Below, piece after piece: positions 6,208 to 7,636 of a stretch of DNA of 7,636 nucleotides (within the stretch, counting starts at the first letter, position 1; every line of letters starts with the position of its first letter). The notes beneath the pieces were generated by a model. It worked only from the letters and a program-made list of their open reading frames with translations, was not told the origin of the DNA and did not search any database. The position numbers and the translations under genes are program-made. Source of the stretch: an uncultured Devosia sp. (GTDB lineage Bacteria; Pseudomonadota; Alphaproteobacteria; Rhizobiales; Devosiaceae); NCBI GenBank assembly GCA_913775215.1, contig CAJYKO010000362.1:1-7636 (forward strand). The letters are read 5' to 3'.

Positions 6208-7636
6208 AAGGCCAAGTTCTCGCACGTTCTTATGTTGCTGGGCGGCCTGCTGGCCTTCGTTCCGATCCTTTCTGTCGACACTGCGCTCGACGGCTATGTG
6301 CGCGGCAAGGAGACGGCGGCGCTTCAGGCCCGCATAGACGCCTTGAGCGCCGAGATTAGTTACAATGCCAACAATGCTGTCAGCGTGCTGCGCAAGGTGA
6401 TTGCGGATAGTCCGTCCTTCTGCACACCGACCTTCACCGGCATCGCGCAGGCGGCAATCGAGAGCAGCTACAACGTCAAGCAAATCCTCGTCGAAAACAT
6501 GGACGGCGTGCAGTATTGCGACGCACTCGGGCGCAATGTTTCGCACTCACCACTGTCAGCATCTCAACCGGTGCCGGGGCTGACCGAAACCATTACCGTG
6601 GTTAAGTTCGCCGACATGAATATGCCGGCGCTCAAGATTTCGCAGGTCTTGGGCGGGGTACGTCGCGTTTCGACTTTCGTCCCGCTCATGGCGACAACCC
6701 GAGAGGCCTTGATCGAAGGGTTGCCGCAAGGGGCAATGCTCGACATCGCGCTGACAAGCGGCACTCCTGTGCTGTCGATAGGCGAGTCGCTTGAATTCGA
6801 ACGCTGGGTCAATCGTCAGGACTATCTCGCTGTTCAGAGCTATGCCGGCGAGCTCCCGATCAAAGTCCGTTACCTAATGCCTTTCGCGGAAGCGCGGGCC
6901 GGCTACGCGGATCTCGATGTGGTCTTCACCGTTCTCGCCTGCATCGGCAGCGCTGCACTACTGCTGCTGACGCTGGCCTATGCGCGTCGTTCGCGAACGC
7001 CATCGTTCGACCTTGAGCGCGCCATCGGCCGTAACGAAATCAAGCCCTATTACCAGCCGGTGATCAATCTGCGCACCGGCGCCCTCGTCGGCTGCGAAGT
7101 GCTCTGCCGTTGGGAAAAGCCCAATGGTGAGATCGTGCCGCCAGGGGTTTTCATCGACTTTGCCGAAGCCTCGGGCATGGCTATCCCGATGACTCTCTCG
7201 CTGATGCAGCAGGTACGTTACGACATCAGCGAACTCGCGCAGAAAATGCCTGGCCTCAAAATCTCGATCAACCTGTTTGAGGGGCATTTCCGCGACGTCG
7301 GTATTGTCGACGACGTGCAGGCCATCTTCGGCAATTCGCCGATCAGCTATGATCAGCTCGTGTTCGAAATCACCGAGCGCCGTCCGCTGGAAAACTCTAC
7401 CGCCGTCAATAGCGTTATCTCTGGCCTCCATGCGCTTGGCGCCAAGATTGCCATGGACGACGCGGGCACGGGCCATTCGAACCTTGCCTATATCGCAACC
7501 CTCGGCGTCGATGTCATCAAGATCGACCGCATTTTCGTCGACATGGTCAAGCCGGGAACCACACAGGTTGCGGTGCTCGATGGCCTGATTTCGATGGCCG
7601 CCAACCTCGGCTGCGAAATCGTCGCCGAAGGTGTCG
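6205..7636 (+). CDS. Membrane cyclic-di-GMP phosphodiesterase, periplasmic CSS-type sensor plus EAL domain (3' end outside window)
   Basis: The predicted enzyme hydrolyses c-di-GMP to pGpG at the inner membrane. I translated 477 residues to the edge, all open; roughly 50 more are expected. Architecture: short positive N-terminus (K2, K4); membrane segment about 7-24; periplasmic domain about 25-236; membrane segment about 239-258, followed by ARRSR; EAL domain from about 269. The periplasmic domain resembles the CSS-motif sensor of E. coli PdeC-like proteins, with C73 (PSFCTPTF) and C105 (VQYCDALGR) in the expected places. The usual C-S-S reads C-D-A here. EAL residues are complete: E298 in EVL (the signature A is V), N356, E388 and E391 (FEITER), D418-D419 in DDAGTG, K439 in IKID and E475 in AEGV. 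Catalysis is therefore likely. No GGDEF domain is visible. It stands alone after the aspS terminator, with a CtrA-type box upstream. Confidence 0.92.
   Translation, partial: MKAKFSHVLMLLGGLLAFVPILSVDTALDGYVRGKETAALQARIDALSAEISYNANNAVSVLRKVIADSPSFCTPTFTGIAQAAIESSYNVKQILVENMDGVQYCDALGRNVSHSPLSASQPVPGLTETITVVKFADMNMPALKISQVLGGVRRVSTFVPLMATTREALIEGLPQGAMLDIALTSGTPVLSIGESLEFERWVNRQDYLAVQSYAGELPIKVRYLMPFAEARAGYADLDVVFTVLACIGSAALLLLTLAYARRSRTPSFDLERAIGRNEIKPYYQPVINLRTGALVGCEVLCRWEKPNGEIVPPGVFIDFAEASGMAIPMTLSLMQQVRYDISELAQKMPGLKISINLFEGHFRDVGIVDDVQAIFGNSPISYDQLVFEITERRPLENSTAVNSVISGLHALGAKIAMDDAGTGHSNLAYIATLGVDVIKIDRIFVDMVKPGTTQVAVLDGLISMAANLGCEIVAEGV

Noticed and set aside
6058..6546. Minus-strand open frame of 162 codons opposite the EAL gene start
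   Set aside because: It overlaps the aspS terminator, the spacer and the sensor domain of a clearly coding plus-strand gene. No motif is recognisable in it.
7093..7110. Idea that the EAL domain is catalytically dead because the signature reads EVL
   Set aside because: The metal-binding glutamate E298 and the other metal and catalytic positions (N356, E388, D418, D419, K439, E475) are all present. An A-to-V change next to the glutamate is common in active members.
6958..7588. Open frames on the minus strand (to 7476) and in another plus frame (7277-7588) within the EAL domain
   Set aside because: Frame 1 on the plus strand encodes every EAL catalytic residue continuously to the edge; the others are shadows.

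Overview
The window looks like a core chromosomal segment of an alphaproteobacterium, most likely of the order Hyphomicrobiales. A Devosia-like genome is my best guess, from general familiarity with these proteins only. The support is high GC with strong G/C at third codon positions, the order ppk-ppx-(rnd)-aspS that I recall from this order, a bacterial aspartyl-tRNA synthetase with the non-discriminating signature, and a TTAA-N7-TTAA site of the CtrA type. Nothing suggests a mobile element, phage, CRISPR array, tRNA or rRNA.

Layout, left to right. (1) Positions 1-1388, plus strand: the C-terminal two thirds of polyphosphate kinase (ppk), cut by the left edge. (2) 1391-2926, plus: an exopolyphosphatase of the Ppx/GppA family, starting at a TTG two bases after the ppk stop. 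Synthesis and breakdown of polyphosphate are therefore encoded as one translationally close pair. (3) 2937-4106, minus: ribonuclease D (rnd), convergent with ppx. Only ten bases separate them, and a perfect 9-bp inverted repeat spans the ppx stop codon. (4) 4107-4276: a 170-bp divergent spacer with a consensus -35 element facing aspS. (5) 4277-6064, plus: aspartyl-tRNA synthetase (aspS), closed by a clear GAAA-loop intrinsic terminator. (6) 6065-6204: a 140-bp spacer with that terminator and a CtrA-type box. (7) 6205 to the right edge, plus: a membrane-bound cyclic-di-GMP phosphodiesterase with a periplasmic CSS-type sensor and a cytoplasmic EAL domain, cut before its end. No listed open frame covers it because it runs off the window, but the reading frame is open from 6205 to 7636.

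Functionally there are three blocks: polyphosphate turnover (ppk, ppx); RNA and translation housekeeping on a divergent pair (rnd, aspS); and a second-messenger enzyme that has its own promoter region and possibly cell-cycle (CtrA) control. Most of the window is ordinary core genome. The parts most worth a second look are the CtrA-type site before the EAL gene, the altered CSS motif in its sensor domain, and the non-discriminating AspRS signature. I found no evidence of an undescribed system.
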